A DNA stretch of 64,000 bases from Sipunculus nudus (taxonomy: Eukaryota; Annelida; Sipuncula; Golfingiida; Sipunculidae), in contig CM049309.1 of NCBI GenBank assembly GCA_026874595.1, forward strand, positions 49,383,579-49,447,578, given 5' to 3'. The position numbers and the translations under genes are program-made. Numbering within the stretch: position 1 is the first letter of the stretch; each line of letters opens with the position of its first letter. The notes under the pieces are model-generated. The model searched no databases, was not told the DNA's origin, and saw only the letters and a program-made list of their open reading frames with translations. This document shows positions 36,560-49,304 of the stretch, in pieces.

Positions 36560-36956
36560 TATTATGTAAGTTGCAGGTGTTTAAGTTAATTGGGACTTTG
36601 TGTATTTAAATGTCAGAGCTGAGTTGCCAGGTATTTACATAATGACTGTAATTGCTTAGTCTTGATTACATGGCAACTCTGTTCAGTATAATTGCACTTT
36701 CATTCAGCTCCTGTGCACACCTTTCTTTAATTGCATCTGTTGTGACACATCAGGGAAATCTCTGATTGGTTTACAAATGGTTTTAGTGAATCTTGATTGA
36801 AGACATGTGGTGGGGGAGAGTCAGTTACAAACTGGGGGCCAAGCCCTGAAGAGGGGCTTGGCATACCCTTTCCTGTATATTTAAAATAAAGAATCTTTTA
36901 CATCAACTCAGAGACTTGTAAGTTGGTCATCAATGCATCCTGGACCAGGTTGTAAA
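36560..36956 (+). mobile_element. LTR-like stretch (possible solo LTR)
   Basis: An isolated block with an inverted CCAAT (TGATTGG, about 36,761), a perfect hairpin CCAAGCCC-tgaaga-GGGGCTTGG (36,839-36,861), an AATAAA at 36,885-36,890 and TGTAAGTTG near both ends. It lacks flanking homology in copies A or B. No target-site duplication could be fixed, so the boundaries and the LTR identity are tentative. Confidence 0.3.
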
Positions 36957-36959
36957 CTC

Positions 36960-37590
36960 TACAAGGTGGCTTAACGGAAATATCGCTACACGCCGGATAA
37001 AAGCACCAAATTTGTTAAGAAGTATCTGCACGTCAATCCTGAACATTCTGGAGGGGGTGCTTATCCGAACTCGGTTTCTGGTTCTTTCAGCAGGTCCGTG
37101 TAAAAAAAAAGATTTTACGTAAAATTTCACAAGTTTACACCAATAAGCGGAATGTTGTAAACTATTGACTCTAAACTCATTTAAAATTAATCAATATACA
37201 TGATAAGAATACAATTATGAAATATCATGAACAGTTATCGTAGAAATTGAGACGAAAATCATGTTAAAGTTTACTTGTAGCTCGCAAGAGGTCGAAAGGT
37301 CGCGTCATCCATTGATGTGAAACTGTATCTTGTGTGCTCTTGAACATCCGTTGGGTATTATATATGTTTGGAATAATAACAATGCCAAGGAATTAATAAA
37401 TTGCAGTAAAATTATCGATGGTAGCAATTTAGATCAAGTTACAATACGACAGAGCTTCCAGTGGCGTTTAGTCATCTGTTGTTGTATTTTTATGGATTGA
37501 GAATTGATTAAGGTTTTTACATATATTGAACAAATGCTTACATAGCTGATAATTTATACAACTACCTAAATCTTAATTTATTATGAAATT
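36960..37590. repeat. Diverged third relative of the segment start
   Basis: TTAACGGAAATATCG, GGATAAAAGCACCAAATTTG and AAGAAGTATCT recur in the same order as near 27,010 and 37,855, with much greater divergence. It lies immediately before copy B and suggests an older round of duplication. Confidence 0.5.
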
Positions 37591-37596
37591 ATTTTA

Positions 37597-40500
37597 CTGA
37601 TAACAACTTTAGTTTGCCAGGAACAGACTGAATAAAAGAATTTTGGTATTTATTTACATTTTATTTACAATAAGAAAATAGTTCATACTAAATGTTTTTT
37701 GCACTGAAGAAAATGTCTGACTACATTTACAATATTGTTTATAATTATTTATGTAGGTAAAATGAATATGCTAATGATGCATTTTGGTGATCAGACCGCC
37801 ATGTTAGCGTGAGTCTATTTTCAAATGTCCAAATAGTCAGCTATAATTTAACGGAATAATCGTTACATATCGAACAAAAACACCAAATTTTGTAAGAAGT
37901 ATCTTCAGGTGCCCATTCAGCAGGCTAAAGTCCACAATAGCAGGATAACAAAACGTTTTCAGACCTTTTAAGCAATGAAGGGAATGCGGTAAGGTCGATT
38001 GAATCTATATTTCATTTTTATTTAATCAATGTTCATATTAAGAACACCTAAATATATAAAACATCTGTTGCATTAAATATAACCAAAAGCAGTTTGAAGG
38101 TTAAATGTAGCCAGCTTCAGGTCAAAAGATATATTTATATATGAATATAAATCAATACTGCATAATTGTTTGGACGATAAAGATCAAACTAGATCAATAG
38201 GTGCGATCTAGGCAGCTCAGTGTATGGTTGGAGTTTACATTCACATGGACTGGACCATTATTTTTACTGGAAAACACCTGTAAAGATAGTAATTTTGGCG
38301 GCCGCACATTTTGATTAAGAATTTAATGTGTATCATATCATACACTCGTCTATTCCAGCAAGACCATTTTTTTAAATGTTGTGTCTGAATACGTATTTAC
38401 AAAGAACACAGATTATTGAAACAATTTGTTGAGCTGCCTAAATGTTGATCATTGAGGGACTGTGCATTAATGCATCTATGTCACGATAAAAGATATACAG
38501 GCAAGTGGGACAATTCTCAGAGTTGTAACATAAAGCAGCGTTTATTTACACTTATCCTAAATAATATTTAACTGAAATGACAATTTTGAACTGTGGCTTT
38601 GTTCACATTTATACCCTGTGAGACTGTGGATACCTTTAGAGTACAAGTTAAGTTAATGAGGACTTATGAAGATCAGCTGGGTGTTTTATTCGTTTAGAAT
38701 AAATATGTCTCTATAAAAAAAATTAAGTAGTATTATTATCGATTTAGACCAAGTTTTATATTCTAATTTGTTTATACATTGGAGGATATTTCCGACTGAG
38801 TTAACTTATTTATAAATATAAAGTTATGTGAGTGAATATGAATATGCTAAAGTTGTATTATAATGCTGAGACCGCCACTAAAGCTCTGTAGAAGCAAACA
38901 CGATATAATATCAGGAAAAGGGGGCTTTGTCTTAAGTTTACCTACACATTTTGTTGTTCAGACGTGTTTGTCAATGTTGGATTCCTAAACCTAAGTACCT
39001 TTAAGTTGAATTTCAGAGAGTGTTTGGAGATACAGATAACACATATATTGGATTTGGAATATAATTGGTTGATTTTGTTATTCATACATATACTTTCAAG
39101 CTTTTATTTATTTATAGACATATTGTTTGCGATTGAATCATTTCATAAAGATATTTGTTACCTAATACGGGAAAGAGAATGGCCTGTGAAATTGATTTAA
39201 CCGCTGGCTTGCATATAACATAGTAAAATGAATCATGTACCTATGGTATTTATTTTTACATTCCCAAAATAAAGAAGAAAACGGGCCTGCAGGAATTAGA
39301 AAGGAATAAGAAATGTAGGCTAATATTCTACAGGACATGGTCTGTAGATAAAATAATGAATTACTAAGTCACGCCATATTTATTAAGCTATTGTAGAAAA
39401 CCACCATATAAACAAGACAGTTTACTAAATAACAAAAACGCAAGACAGATCTATTGTAAAAAGTACTTCAATATACCAAATCATATTGAATCATTTGAAA
39501 TTAAATTTTGGAAATTTAGAACGCATATTTTCCGGCTCATAAAGAACACGACAGGAAAATTGTAGACTAATAACGTGTATATTTTGCTATGGCATTTAAG
39601 CGTATATCATGACTATATGCAAAGTCTGGATCCCAAATTTAAGTCAACTACAATGACCGCAAAGACAGTTATCAATAATTCCTAATAGACAATACTCTCC
39701 AACTCTGACAAAAATATAAGGAATTATTAAACAAACAAACTGTGTTAATAAATGTTCCTCTTCACTAGAACATTTTGTGTCACTTTTTCCATCATGGTTG
39801 ATGACCGCCATTTTGAGATCTGTCATGAACACGTGACATTTGGTGTTATGTTGGCTTCTTGTGCACATATTAGACTGGAACGTATTTTTCTTTGTCTTTA
39901 ATTTGGTATATCATTTGCAATATTCTATCCAGATAAAGAGGCTCTAAAGTGATTTTTCCTTTCCCTAACCCTTCATATTTTAATGCTAAATTTTGTTATT
40001 TCGGTGAGCAAGGGCCAAATATGTTAAGGCGCTAAAACGAAACTAGTGGGTATTTCACCTGGAGACCTCCCCTAAAATCACATCTTGATGTACTCTATCC
40101 AGCTACAAGGTTTGGTGCTTTTATCCAATCTGTAACGATATGGTCCAAATTTGACGCTAAGCCACCTGCCTAAAAGCAAATTTTGATTTTGCAAATGTTA
40201 CTACCCAAGTTGTGTTCCAGAATGTGCCAGTACAACTAATATATCGCATTGTTACCTTTCGCTTTAATAATTGATAATGCAGTCTTAATGATTTTATTTC
40301 TATGTAATGTTTGATTTGTAGTTAATTTTGAAACAGGTGGTGTAAAAGTGGTAATTTGTCAACATATTATCAGGAATGTGCTTGGCCTCTTGTAACATGG
40401 CGACTATTAAAGTTAATAAAATAATTCTAATCAGAATTCATTGTGCTGGCCCAGAAGTTTATATTTTGAATTTACAACGATTTACAGAGATCAGTTGCAA

Positions 40501-43500
40501 TGAATAACAAGAACAAATAAAATATGAACGTTAGGATGATCTTGATCGGAAACATGGTGTATCGCTCATATTTAGTTAAAACACTAAAGCCGCTAAGACA
40601 ACTATCCGTCATTATAAACTTTTAATAATTTCCCAAAAACTGAATCACAAACTCAAAAATAGTAAACAAGAAAAATAGTTGCACATTCTTTCCTTTATAC
40701 ACTTAATATCTTTGTTTAATGTTTGCATGTAGCTTTCCCAGTCCCGAATTTGAGAAAAGGTATGGTCACGTGATCATTCTATATTTTTTTGGGCTACAGG
40801 TGTATGATATAGAACAATGTAAATGGTAATGATAGAAAGAACATTTCTTTGGCTTTCTTTTGATATATAATTTAGTATATTTCATTTAACAGTAGTGGAT
40901 CTAAGATTATTTTTCCTTCTATTCCCCTCTTCATTTTCATGCGAAAAGAGGGTACTGTGTTAAGCAAGGCGCAGATGGTTTTCAGGCTCTGAAACGTATC
41001 CCGTAAGTAATCTATGAAGGCACCCCCTCTGAAATCATCCGTTTTGGTATACTCTTCACGTATACAAACTTTGGTGCTTTTATCCGGCCTGTAACGATTT
41101 GGCCAAATTCTGACGCTTAGTCACCTGACTACAAACCCCATTCGGAACTCCTCGGCCGAATCCGTTGCCTCGGATGTATGTATGGCCCAATGATATACCA
41201 CCAATTTTGGAGAGGTTCGCCGGGAATCCACCGGGTTGCGATTTCTACTGACTCGTCTGAGAAAAAAATCACAGTTTCCACAAAGAATAGATCGATTTGC
41301 CATAATACTGTGTATTATATGGGCTTGATATATTGCTAAACATCAACTATTACCAGGTTCTGACTGTAATTTAACTATAAAGTTCAGTTTATAAAAAATG
41401 CCTCATACTTCGCCAATGCACTCTGGGTGGACTTCCTGGCGTGAACTGTATCCTCGAGTTGTCCATATCAGTATATATGGGATTTTCCTTCTGTTTCTTA
41501 GATCAGTGTTGCCTTATAGCTTTAAAGGTAGAATGTGTGAGGATTGGCAGTATCTGTACACAAAATACATTGTTTTGCTCCTGCAAAGCTCAACACAGAT
41601 GTGCGGTTGACCCGCCATGGCCTTGACCTTGCCATGGCGGCCTATTAACATCCGAGGCTAGAAGCCAACGGATTCGGCGGAGGAGTTCCGGATGGACCAA
41701 ACCCCTTTTAGCAGCCCAGGTGAAAAGCGTTTTTGCAGGTGGCAGGTATCTTAGCCGTGAATACACGACGCACACGACTCAGTATATATAGGTTGGTATA
41801 AGCCTGTACTGGAGTCATGAGACAAGTCATAGGCGCGAACATACTGTAACATCCATTCGTCCGATTGCATCAATACCATGATAAACAGTCTATAATTTTA
41901 ACATTGGGCTACTAGTGATGAATTAACACAAAAAAGCTGATGTTACATACAGGAAGACACTCGTCATCTGAAATACTTCTCTGCAATTGATGGTTTTACT
42001 TCTTCAATCAAGCTACCAACAGATACCAGGCGTCTAACATTGACACACTGTACAATTAACATCGGCGGCTTAGACCGCAGGGTCCATATATGTTCAGTAC
42101 ATGGCGTAACACATGTTCTTTATATCCACGTTTTACGGCCTGAATTATCTCTTGATCCAATGGTTGAAAAACATGTGTAAAATTTGGCAATGAGTAGATC
42201 AACCTGACATGCGGCAAGCTTAGATTCTTTAGATGTGCAGGGGCGTTATCCAGTAAAAATCCTACAAGTCGACCGTGTGGGCGCATCAGATAATTGACGA
42301 TAAGGCACATTTATCGAATAGAGCATGCATCCATCATCCCCTCCCCCCCCCCGACTTTGAGTTTGAGACATATCTCTCTCTGTAAATTTCCCCTTTAATT
42401 CAGTACAATTATGCCTCAAAATTACGATCACCATAGGGACCTGGTTAAAGTGGTCGCATATTCCTGGTGGTCATCTGAGCGAGGTCCTTTATAAAGAGCA
42501 AAAAACAATCGGAACCGTTACAAGTGGTCGTTATTTTGAGGTGGTCGCTACAACAAGGTGGTCGTAAAGGAAGGTTTTACTGCATTTAAAAGCAGGACGC
42601 GAAAGAAAACCCATTTTGCAGATGTTTCATTCTCACAAATTCATCTAGTAGGGCGGGCAGCTCGATCTTCCAGTCAGTCACACTGGTAGCCCTGCCCGGG
42701 TTTTAGTATTTACGTTTGCTACTAAATGCGTGAAATAAAACGTAATTCCAGACGTAACTCCATGCCAGCTTTTGAAATGGTCGGCCAAGGGCCGTATTTT
42801 AATATTATACTTTGCCGTGAGGCGACAGTACCTGCTCTAAGCTTTGCGACACAGCTAGAGCAACTTTAGTGGGAGGATTAAGTCATCGACTTGGCCAGTC
42901 TATTACGCTGGTCATGTCCACCGATGCACGTTCACCAGATACCGCGCCAAAAATGAAATTTGTCCGCTTTCTGAAACGACCAAGCCACCCAAGCCGAATC
43001 CTAAAAGGTGAATTCCATCAGATTACAATCAGGGGTTTTAGGTCCCCTCATCCTTGATGAATTCAGATGTGGCTCCCTCCAAATAGTCTTGTGTTAATTT
43101 GATATTATTGGGGGGGGGGGGGGGGGAGGGGAATATGATTATATCCTGGATAAAGTCCCCAACAGTCCAGGAGCAGATGATCATCCAATAACTTAATGCA
43201 TTTTTTCACTCTTAACTTTTGCTTTTTCAGTGTAAATCAAATGAATGTTTGTCTTTCCTGCACAGGAAACTCCAAATTAATTAATTTAAATTTGAAGTCT
43301 CATGACATAAGCAAGATGATAGACTTTCAGACTATGGTTTACGATAGATCCATCCGTTCTGTCGATGCTTTCACATTTTCTATTGGGTAAAGTCCTCGTC
43401 CATGAAGATGATTCTCCTTACATGTGCGCCGGCCTGAGTAACGGAAATTTAAATTTCGACATCTATTTTTTGTTTTTCAGTGCACATTTTAGTTTACCCT

Positions 43501-43930
43501 TGAAATTGTTATCCTTTTACATGGCTGTAATTCGAGATTTTTTACCTTTCTTAATACACACAAAACTTGCTCACTTGCAAGTCACTGGTTCTTTCTCTGA
43601 GAGATTTATGCATCCCGGGGCTTGTGCCTGAATCAAGTCCTCCAGGCAGACAGTGTTCTCCTCAGAGCCTGCAGTCTTAGGTCTAACACTACCTGATTTT
43701 CGACATACTGAGTTCGTGTTTCGTATTTTTCTCACGCTCAAACCATGACTGATCCTTCCAAATTGCAGTGGCGTCAATTTATCTTCCGGGGGGGGGGGGG
43801 GGGGGGGGGGGAATGACTCGCGCGCGCGCATGCACACACACACAACCTGACACACCCTGATATATATATATATATACGTTTTTATAGTCTGTATGACACA
43901 TTTTAAATATATAAGCATGTGTGTGACACA
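37597..43930. repeat. Large duplicated segment, copy B
   Basis: Collinear with copy A about 10.8 kb upstream. Relative to A it lacks the 1.7-kb insertion, and carries extra pieces of about 75 bp near 41,325-41,400 and about 120 bp near 42,770-42,890. It also has a long G run (43,110-43,130) where A has the insertion. Confidence 0.9.
41940..42582 (-). pseudogene. pogo/Tigger-type DDE transposase remnant in copy B
   Basis: The same remnant as in copy A: LLDNAPAH block on the minus strand within 42310-42056, with the terminal CAGTAAAACC at 42,582. Here the string is FQPLDQEIIQAVKRGY, closer to the family pattern (QP.DQ..I). It moved as part of the segmental duplication and was not independently inserted, because flanks match copy A on both sides. 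Confidence 0.8.
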
Positions 43931-44160
43931 TTTCAAATATATGACAATAAAATATCAGATTTTAGAAAAAAAAGATATTATGTTTCCAGTATAAGTTAAT
44001 TCTAAACCAGGTTAGATATAATATTTCATAGTAAACTCATAAATGGAACCAATGTCTATAATTCTGTTTATTAAAATATTTAATTTGCAATAATAAATAT
44101 TATTCTCTGAATAGCAGGGTGGGGGGATTACATTCAGCCCCCCCCCCCCCCTTGCCAAAA
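43765..44160 (+). repeat. G/C-run element with CAGTGGCGTCAATTT end
   Basis: CAGTGGCGTCAATTTATCTTCC (43,768) leads into a long G run, (CA/CG) tracts, a TA run and GACACATTT.AAATATATAA phrases. The inverted end, GAAAAATTGACGCCACTGA, appears at about 46,730-46,750. The CAGTGGCG start resembles termini of DNA elements, but no transposase is present. Confidence 0.55.
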
Positions 44161-44580
44161 TGATTTTATGTACCTGACTCGCGCGCACACACACCCTGAC
44201 ACACACACACACACATAATATATAAATATATATAAAGTTTTTAGAGTCTGTATGACACATTTTAAATATATAAACATCTGTGTGACACATTTCAAATATA
44301 AATACTTAATCACATTTCAAATATATGACAATAAAATATAAGGTTTTAGTAAAAATAAGATATTATGTTTCCATGCAGTATAAGTTAATTCTAAACCAGG
44401 TTAGATATGATATTTCAAAGTCATAAATGGAAACAAAGTCTATAATTCTATTTATTAATATATTTCATTTTCAAAAATAAATATTATTCTATGAATAGAA
44501 GCTAGGGTGTGGGGATTACATTCACCATCCCCCCCCCCCTTGCCAAAATGATTTAATGTACCTTCTTTATAACGGTGAAA
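44160..44580. repeat. Second and third copies of the G/C-run element body
   Basis: AAGTTTTTAGAGTCTGTATGACACATTTTAAATATATAA (44,235) repeats 43,880 and 34,410. The block GGGATTACATTCACCATCCCCCCC...TTGCCAAAATGATTTAATGTACC (about 44,510) repeats 44,120. Copies are in tandem, about 390 bp apart. Confidence 0.7.
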
Positions 44581-44599
44581 TTTGCTGTGTAGGGTAGAC

Positions 44600-46200
44600 C
44601 TGAAATATTGAGCGAGTAAATTCAGTCTGATCAGTACTTCATACTGCCAGGCAAAGGCAACGACCGGGTTGTTGGCAATTGTTCGCTGCACAAGATTCAG
44701 CTTTTATTCCTTTTAAACTGCTCTGTCTCATATCTTTTATATTTAAATGAATTTTAGCTACAATGATATATACATATTTGGAAGCCTTAGAATATCTGCT
44801 GTTGGATGAGATATATATAAAGATTGTCTCAGATTTTCTTTTGATGATTTTAAACTTAAAATTATTTATTTCATATTATTTTAACGCGATATATCTCACA
44901 TTTGGCAAAGAGTTTGTATGTAAAAACAGTATCACATGGAAGTACATACAAATATCTCCAAGCCTTTTTTTATTGTGTGTTTATAATCTTTTTTTCCTTA
45001 TGAATTTTCAATTTTTTTAAATTTTATGATACAAAGAATGCATATTTCTTTTAAATGGTGTTTAACTGCTCAACTAAAACAGATAAAAAAAAGTGTCGTC
45101 AGGCGGGTTTACTTGCCGATTTCCGAGTTCCGCCATGCTGCCGTTAGTTCCCCACGCGACCACCGCCATCTTTGCTAATATGCCGTTGAACGATGTGAAA
45201 ATTAAAAAAAAATAGTTCACAAAGAAGCATAAATGTGACCCAAGATATAACTTTCTTCATGAAAATCAGTTAGTCAGACTATACCTGCAAAACGAGGGTC
45301 TAATATAGCCAGGGACACTTAGCGGGACCGGGTTGTCATGCCGATATTATAGTAGTGCCGTAGCCGACATGCCAAATAAATTACCGTTAATTATAAGAGG
45401 ATGGTATCAAATTTTGTTAAAATACCTTAACAGACAACGGACTTATCACTTTACTGTGCAATAATCACATTATTTGCTTTTATTTATTTTCTTTTTCGGC
45501 AAGATGGACTTCGGCATTTTGGGTTCGGTATTCTGGGTTTCGGCATTCTGGGTTTCGGCCATCTGGCCGACTACCGAGATGACATCTCAAGAACTGTCAA
45601 ACAGAAGTAGGGGGAGCTTACTGCTCCGAGTGGCTGGTCATCGGTAATTATAATATAGGTCAGCGCCACCGCGCCGCGACACGCGTCAGGTGTGAAGTGA
45701 CTGATTAGCAACAATTACTCTAATCACTATGAGCAAACATTCGAACTGCCAATATTTCCCCCGTTCAGATCATACTTGAACACTGTAGACACGAACACCT
45801 GCTATCGTAACGTTAAACCAATATCATGCTAGAATGACGAAACCTATAGATTCCCGAATATTAAATAGGCATAAAATAAGATATTATTTGTCAAAGTTTT
45901 TAAATGACATATCTTTATACTTTAAAACTGTATCCAGACTTAAATATAGTTTTCAATGTAAAAATAAATCATCGAATCCCGATGTTGGTTGATGAACAGG
46001 ATCCGAACTGGCTTTTATGTATTGTACAGCGCTATCAGCCATCCAGCAGCACGTAATATGAATATTAAAACAAGGGTGACTTTTTCACAAGGTGCCGTAT
46101 TTACCGCGAAAAATGTGAACGATTTCAGTGAATGTCGACGCTGTTAGCTAGCTTTCACAGAGATATACACAGAGACAAGCATGCTTACAGGACAACCAGT
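44600..46200. other. No recognised gene
   Basis: An AT-rich first half, then a more CpG-rich part near 45,100-45,800. A short 15-base tandem (TTCGGCATTCTGGGT, four imperfect copies, about 45,508-45,565) is present. No exon with recognisable similarity was found. Confidence 0.4.
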
Positions 46201-46227
46201 AGAGCGTAATAATTGTATCCGCCAATA

Positions 46228-46330
46228 TGGGGGGGGGGGGGGTATATATACCCCCCACTTTTTGGCAAGGGGGGGGGATGGTCAATGTAATCACCCCCCC
46301 CCCCCCCATTTTCAGAGAATAATATTATAA
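46228..46330 (-). repeat. G/C-run repeat, palindromic core
   Basis: A G run, TATATATA and a C run form a palindrome (about 46,236-46,256). This is followed by CACTTTTTGGCAAGG and GATGGTCAATGTAATC, the reverse complement of the 34,667 element. Confidence 0.75.
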
Positions 46331-46473
46331 TATTGCAAATGAAATATATTAATGAATAGAATTAAAGACTTTTGATCCATTTACTAAAAAATTAAACAAT
46401 GTTATATCTAAACCTTGCTTAGAATTCACAAAATAACTTATTTTCTAAAACATTATAATTATTTGAAATATGA

Positions 46474-46489
46474 TTAAATATATATATAA

Positions 46490-46562
<73 letters not shown>

Positions 46563-46646
46563 GAATATGTCACTCGGAGACGCTGAAAAAGGTATATATA
46601 TATGTGAGTGTGTATATATATATATATATATGTACCTGAAAAAAAG

Positions 46647-46706
<60 letters not shown>
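46474..46706. repeat. (TA)n microsatellites in a G/C-run element
   Basis: TA runs at about 46,495-46,559, 46,613-46,630 and 46,648-46,706 are separated by short unique pieces. The Tyr-Ile open frames read through them on both strands are artefacts. Confidence 0.95.
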
Positions 46707-46708
<2 letters not shown>

Positions 46709-46859
46709 AAGTCATCCCCCCTACCCTGGAAGAAAAATTGACGCCACTGAAACTTACACAAATTATCGGGTCACATGCGAACTGGTGCCTAACCAAGTGA
46801 CCTTGACCTCTGACCCTTCCTCTCTGCCCAGCGTCCGTTTGTGCGTCTGTTTCCACACA

Positions 46860-47700
46860 TAAACCCACATATCTCGGGAACCGTTTGACCGATCGGGAAA
46901 AAAAAATTGTACAAGTGTAGCCCTTGGATAGCTTTATAACTTACACAAAAAATGTGGCGCCACCTGCAACCATGTTTGCACAGTGTCCATCTGTTTATCT
47001 GCCTTGGGTTAAAATCACTCATATCTCTGCAGTGGTTTGACTAATTCACCTTAAATTCGGCATGCGTATACATCCTGGATAGCTTTCTTGATTTTATGAC
47101 AGGTGGCGCCACCTACATTCACGTTAACGCTGCAGACATCCAAGTTCATATCTCGGGAACCGTTTGACCATTCAGGAAATTTTGTTTACACAAATGTAGC
47201 CCTTGGATAGCTTTATAACATACACAAAAATGGTGGCGCCACCTGCAGCCATTTTTGCACAGCGTCCATCTGTTTTTCTGCTTTGGGTTAAATCACTCAT
47301 ATCTCTGCAGTGGTTTGACCAAATTACATGTAATTTGGCATGCGTATTCATCCTGGATAGCTTTCTTGATTTTATGACAGATGGCGCCACCTACATTCAC
47401 GTTCACGCTTTAGACATTAATGCTTATATCTCCGGACTCATTTGACCAATCAGGAAAAAAAATTTACACAAATGTAGCCCTTCGATAGCTTTATAACATA
47501 CACAAAAATGGTGGCGCCACCTGCAGCCATTTTTGCACAGCGTCCATCTGTTTGTCTGCTGTGGGATAAAATCACTCATATCTCTGCAGTGGTTTGACAT
47601 TTCAACATGAAATTTTGCATGTTTATACATCTTGGATATTTTCTCGTTCAAATAACAGGTGGCGCCACCTACATTCATGTTTATGTTGCAGAGATCCATT
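46860..47700 (+). repeat. ~277-bp tandem repeat, three units, with GGTGGCGCCACC palindromes
   Basis: Units start near 46,867, 47,151 and 47,428 (CATATCTCGGGAACCGTTTGACC). Each has two palindromes: one before TGCA.CCAT.TTTGCACAG and one before TACATTCACGTT. A TCCGTTTGTGCGTCTGT leader precedes the block at about 46,830. Confidence 0.9.
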
Positions 47701-48560
47701 CTGATATGTAACACATGTAACTCTATTTCCCCTTGCCACTCAATCCATGCCTCACTTCACCCGTCCTTCTCTGATTTTGGCGGATACACGTAGTCGCTTG
47801 TCGACTACCCGTATTCTAGTTATACATAAGAAGCGGCAAGTGCTAAGCAATATTTTATCGGTTTGTAGTATTCGGCTACGTCATTGAACGAAAATATATA
47901 GACATATTGAGCATAAAATAAGACAAGATAATATCATAGGTAAAATAGTTATAATTCCTTGCAAACGTTAAGTTTACTGAAATAACAAGCGGCAATTTGA
48001 TATTTCATGACATATTCTTGCTAAACCACGTTTACCCGTTTAGGATGTCCCTGATGTAATTTTTAGCAGTGACACAGACCTAAACAAAATTCTACGATCT
48101 GCATAATAGATCAGGGGTAAGAGTACAGGGGAAGTGCTTGCAGTAGTTTGTGTCAATTAATTATCGAGTGACGGTAATAAAGATATGCCCAGTCCCGGCT
48201 GACTGACCAGCGGCCTCCGTACGCCTGTCAATCAAAGATGGGCCGTGCACCGCCAGTTAATAGTAAACCAATAAGCAATTGAATACCCTGTTGGTTCTCG
48301 CCGAGCTGACAGTGGTCCTGTATACAACCCACGTGGGGTTGACATATGAATTAAAATGCTTATTTTTCAATGGATAAAATAAAACGCCAAGAAAGTGCTT
48401 TTTTTTGTGGCAAATATATATATATAACAAACAACTATAAGGTCACGGTTTAAAAAAAATGTCAATTTAACGATTTTTTAAGTCCAATTTGTCATATAGT
48501 GACACCATTTTTGCATGTAGTACATTTCCAGTCTAAATGGATGGCAGCTGTGTTCTAATT
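47700..48560. other. No recognised gene
   Basis: Mixed composition, including a CpG-containing stretch at 48,190-48,350 with a near-palindrome CAACCCACGTGGGGTTG (48,325-48,341) holding the E-box CACGTG. It may be upstream regulatory DNA for the TATA box at 48,566. Confidence 0.3.
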
Positions 48561-48565
48561 TGAAC

Positions 48566-48574
48566 TATAAAAGG
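48566..48574 (+). promoter_or_regulatory. Candidate TATA box (TATAAAAGG)
   Basis: A consensus TATA box, followed about 30 bp later by a pyrimidine-rich stretch (TTGTCTTTCATG) suited to a start site. It is the best core-promoter match on the + strand upstream of GCKR. The link to GCKR is an inference. Confidence 0.35.
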
Positions 48575-48640
48575 CCTCCGTTGTCTTTCATGTACAAGGA
48601 AGGTGCGGATAGCGTATAACACAGAGTCCTCTGGCGGAGA

Positions 48641-48668
48641 ATGCGTGTATCATTGGGTCTATATTGGA
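48641..48668 (+). CDS. Speculative first coding exon (GCKR?)
   Basis: An ATG about 70 bp after the TATA box opens nine codons plus one base before a possible donor GTGAGG. Its phase would join 49,811 correctly. There is no family similarity to confirm it. Confidence 0.15.
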
Positions 48669-49304
48669 GTGAGGAAAGTAAATTTTAGAATTCCTGGCTG
48701 GGGTTAGCTTTATGTCATTTCAAAAATAGATTTTCTGACAGGCCTGAAACATGTTTTCTATATATGTCTGATATAGGTTAAAATGTTCATTTGCATTTTA
48801 CAAGAGATAAACGTAATTAAAACATCTTAATGTCGCCATATTATTGTTGATCTCGTCTTAAAGGAATCGACCTATTCACATACCTTGTATATGTAATATT
48901 AATGCAATATATCGTGTTCTCCTTATAATATTATTGTGTCTGGCAATGCCTCGCTCTAAAACCGTATGACCGGGATAAACGAGTGGAATAAGCTTGCAAC
49001 GGGCGTGAACAGTGGGATAAAACAACATAGCGCGCACGCCACCTGGTGGCCGTACCGCGCAAATTAAGATTTTCAAAGCTTCAAACAAGTGTTTCTTCTA
49101 TGTTCTTTCTTTCATGTTTCTTCTCTTTGTCTTCTCCTGTCGCAATGTACAGTCTTGTTACGGAAAACAGACACTCTTCTTATGGGTACCATAGGAAGCG
49201 GGACACTACGAAATGCATGATAAGTAATATTTAAGAGGTTTTGGAGCGGATAGCGGCCTATTAGGGGAGGGGTCCTCCAGTGCTCAATTATTATATCGAC
49301 CCCC

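Noticed and set aside
46419-46868. Open frames with long Tyr-Ile runs
   Set aside because: They read through (TA)n microsatellites on both strands.
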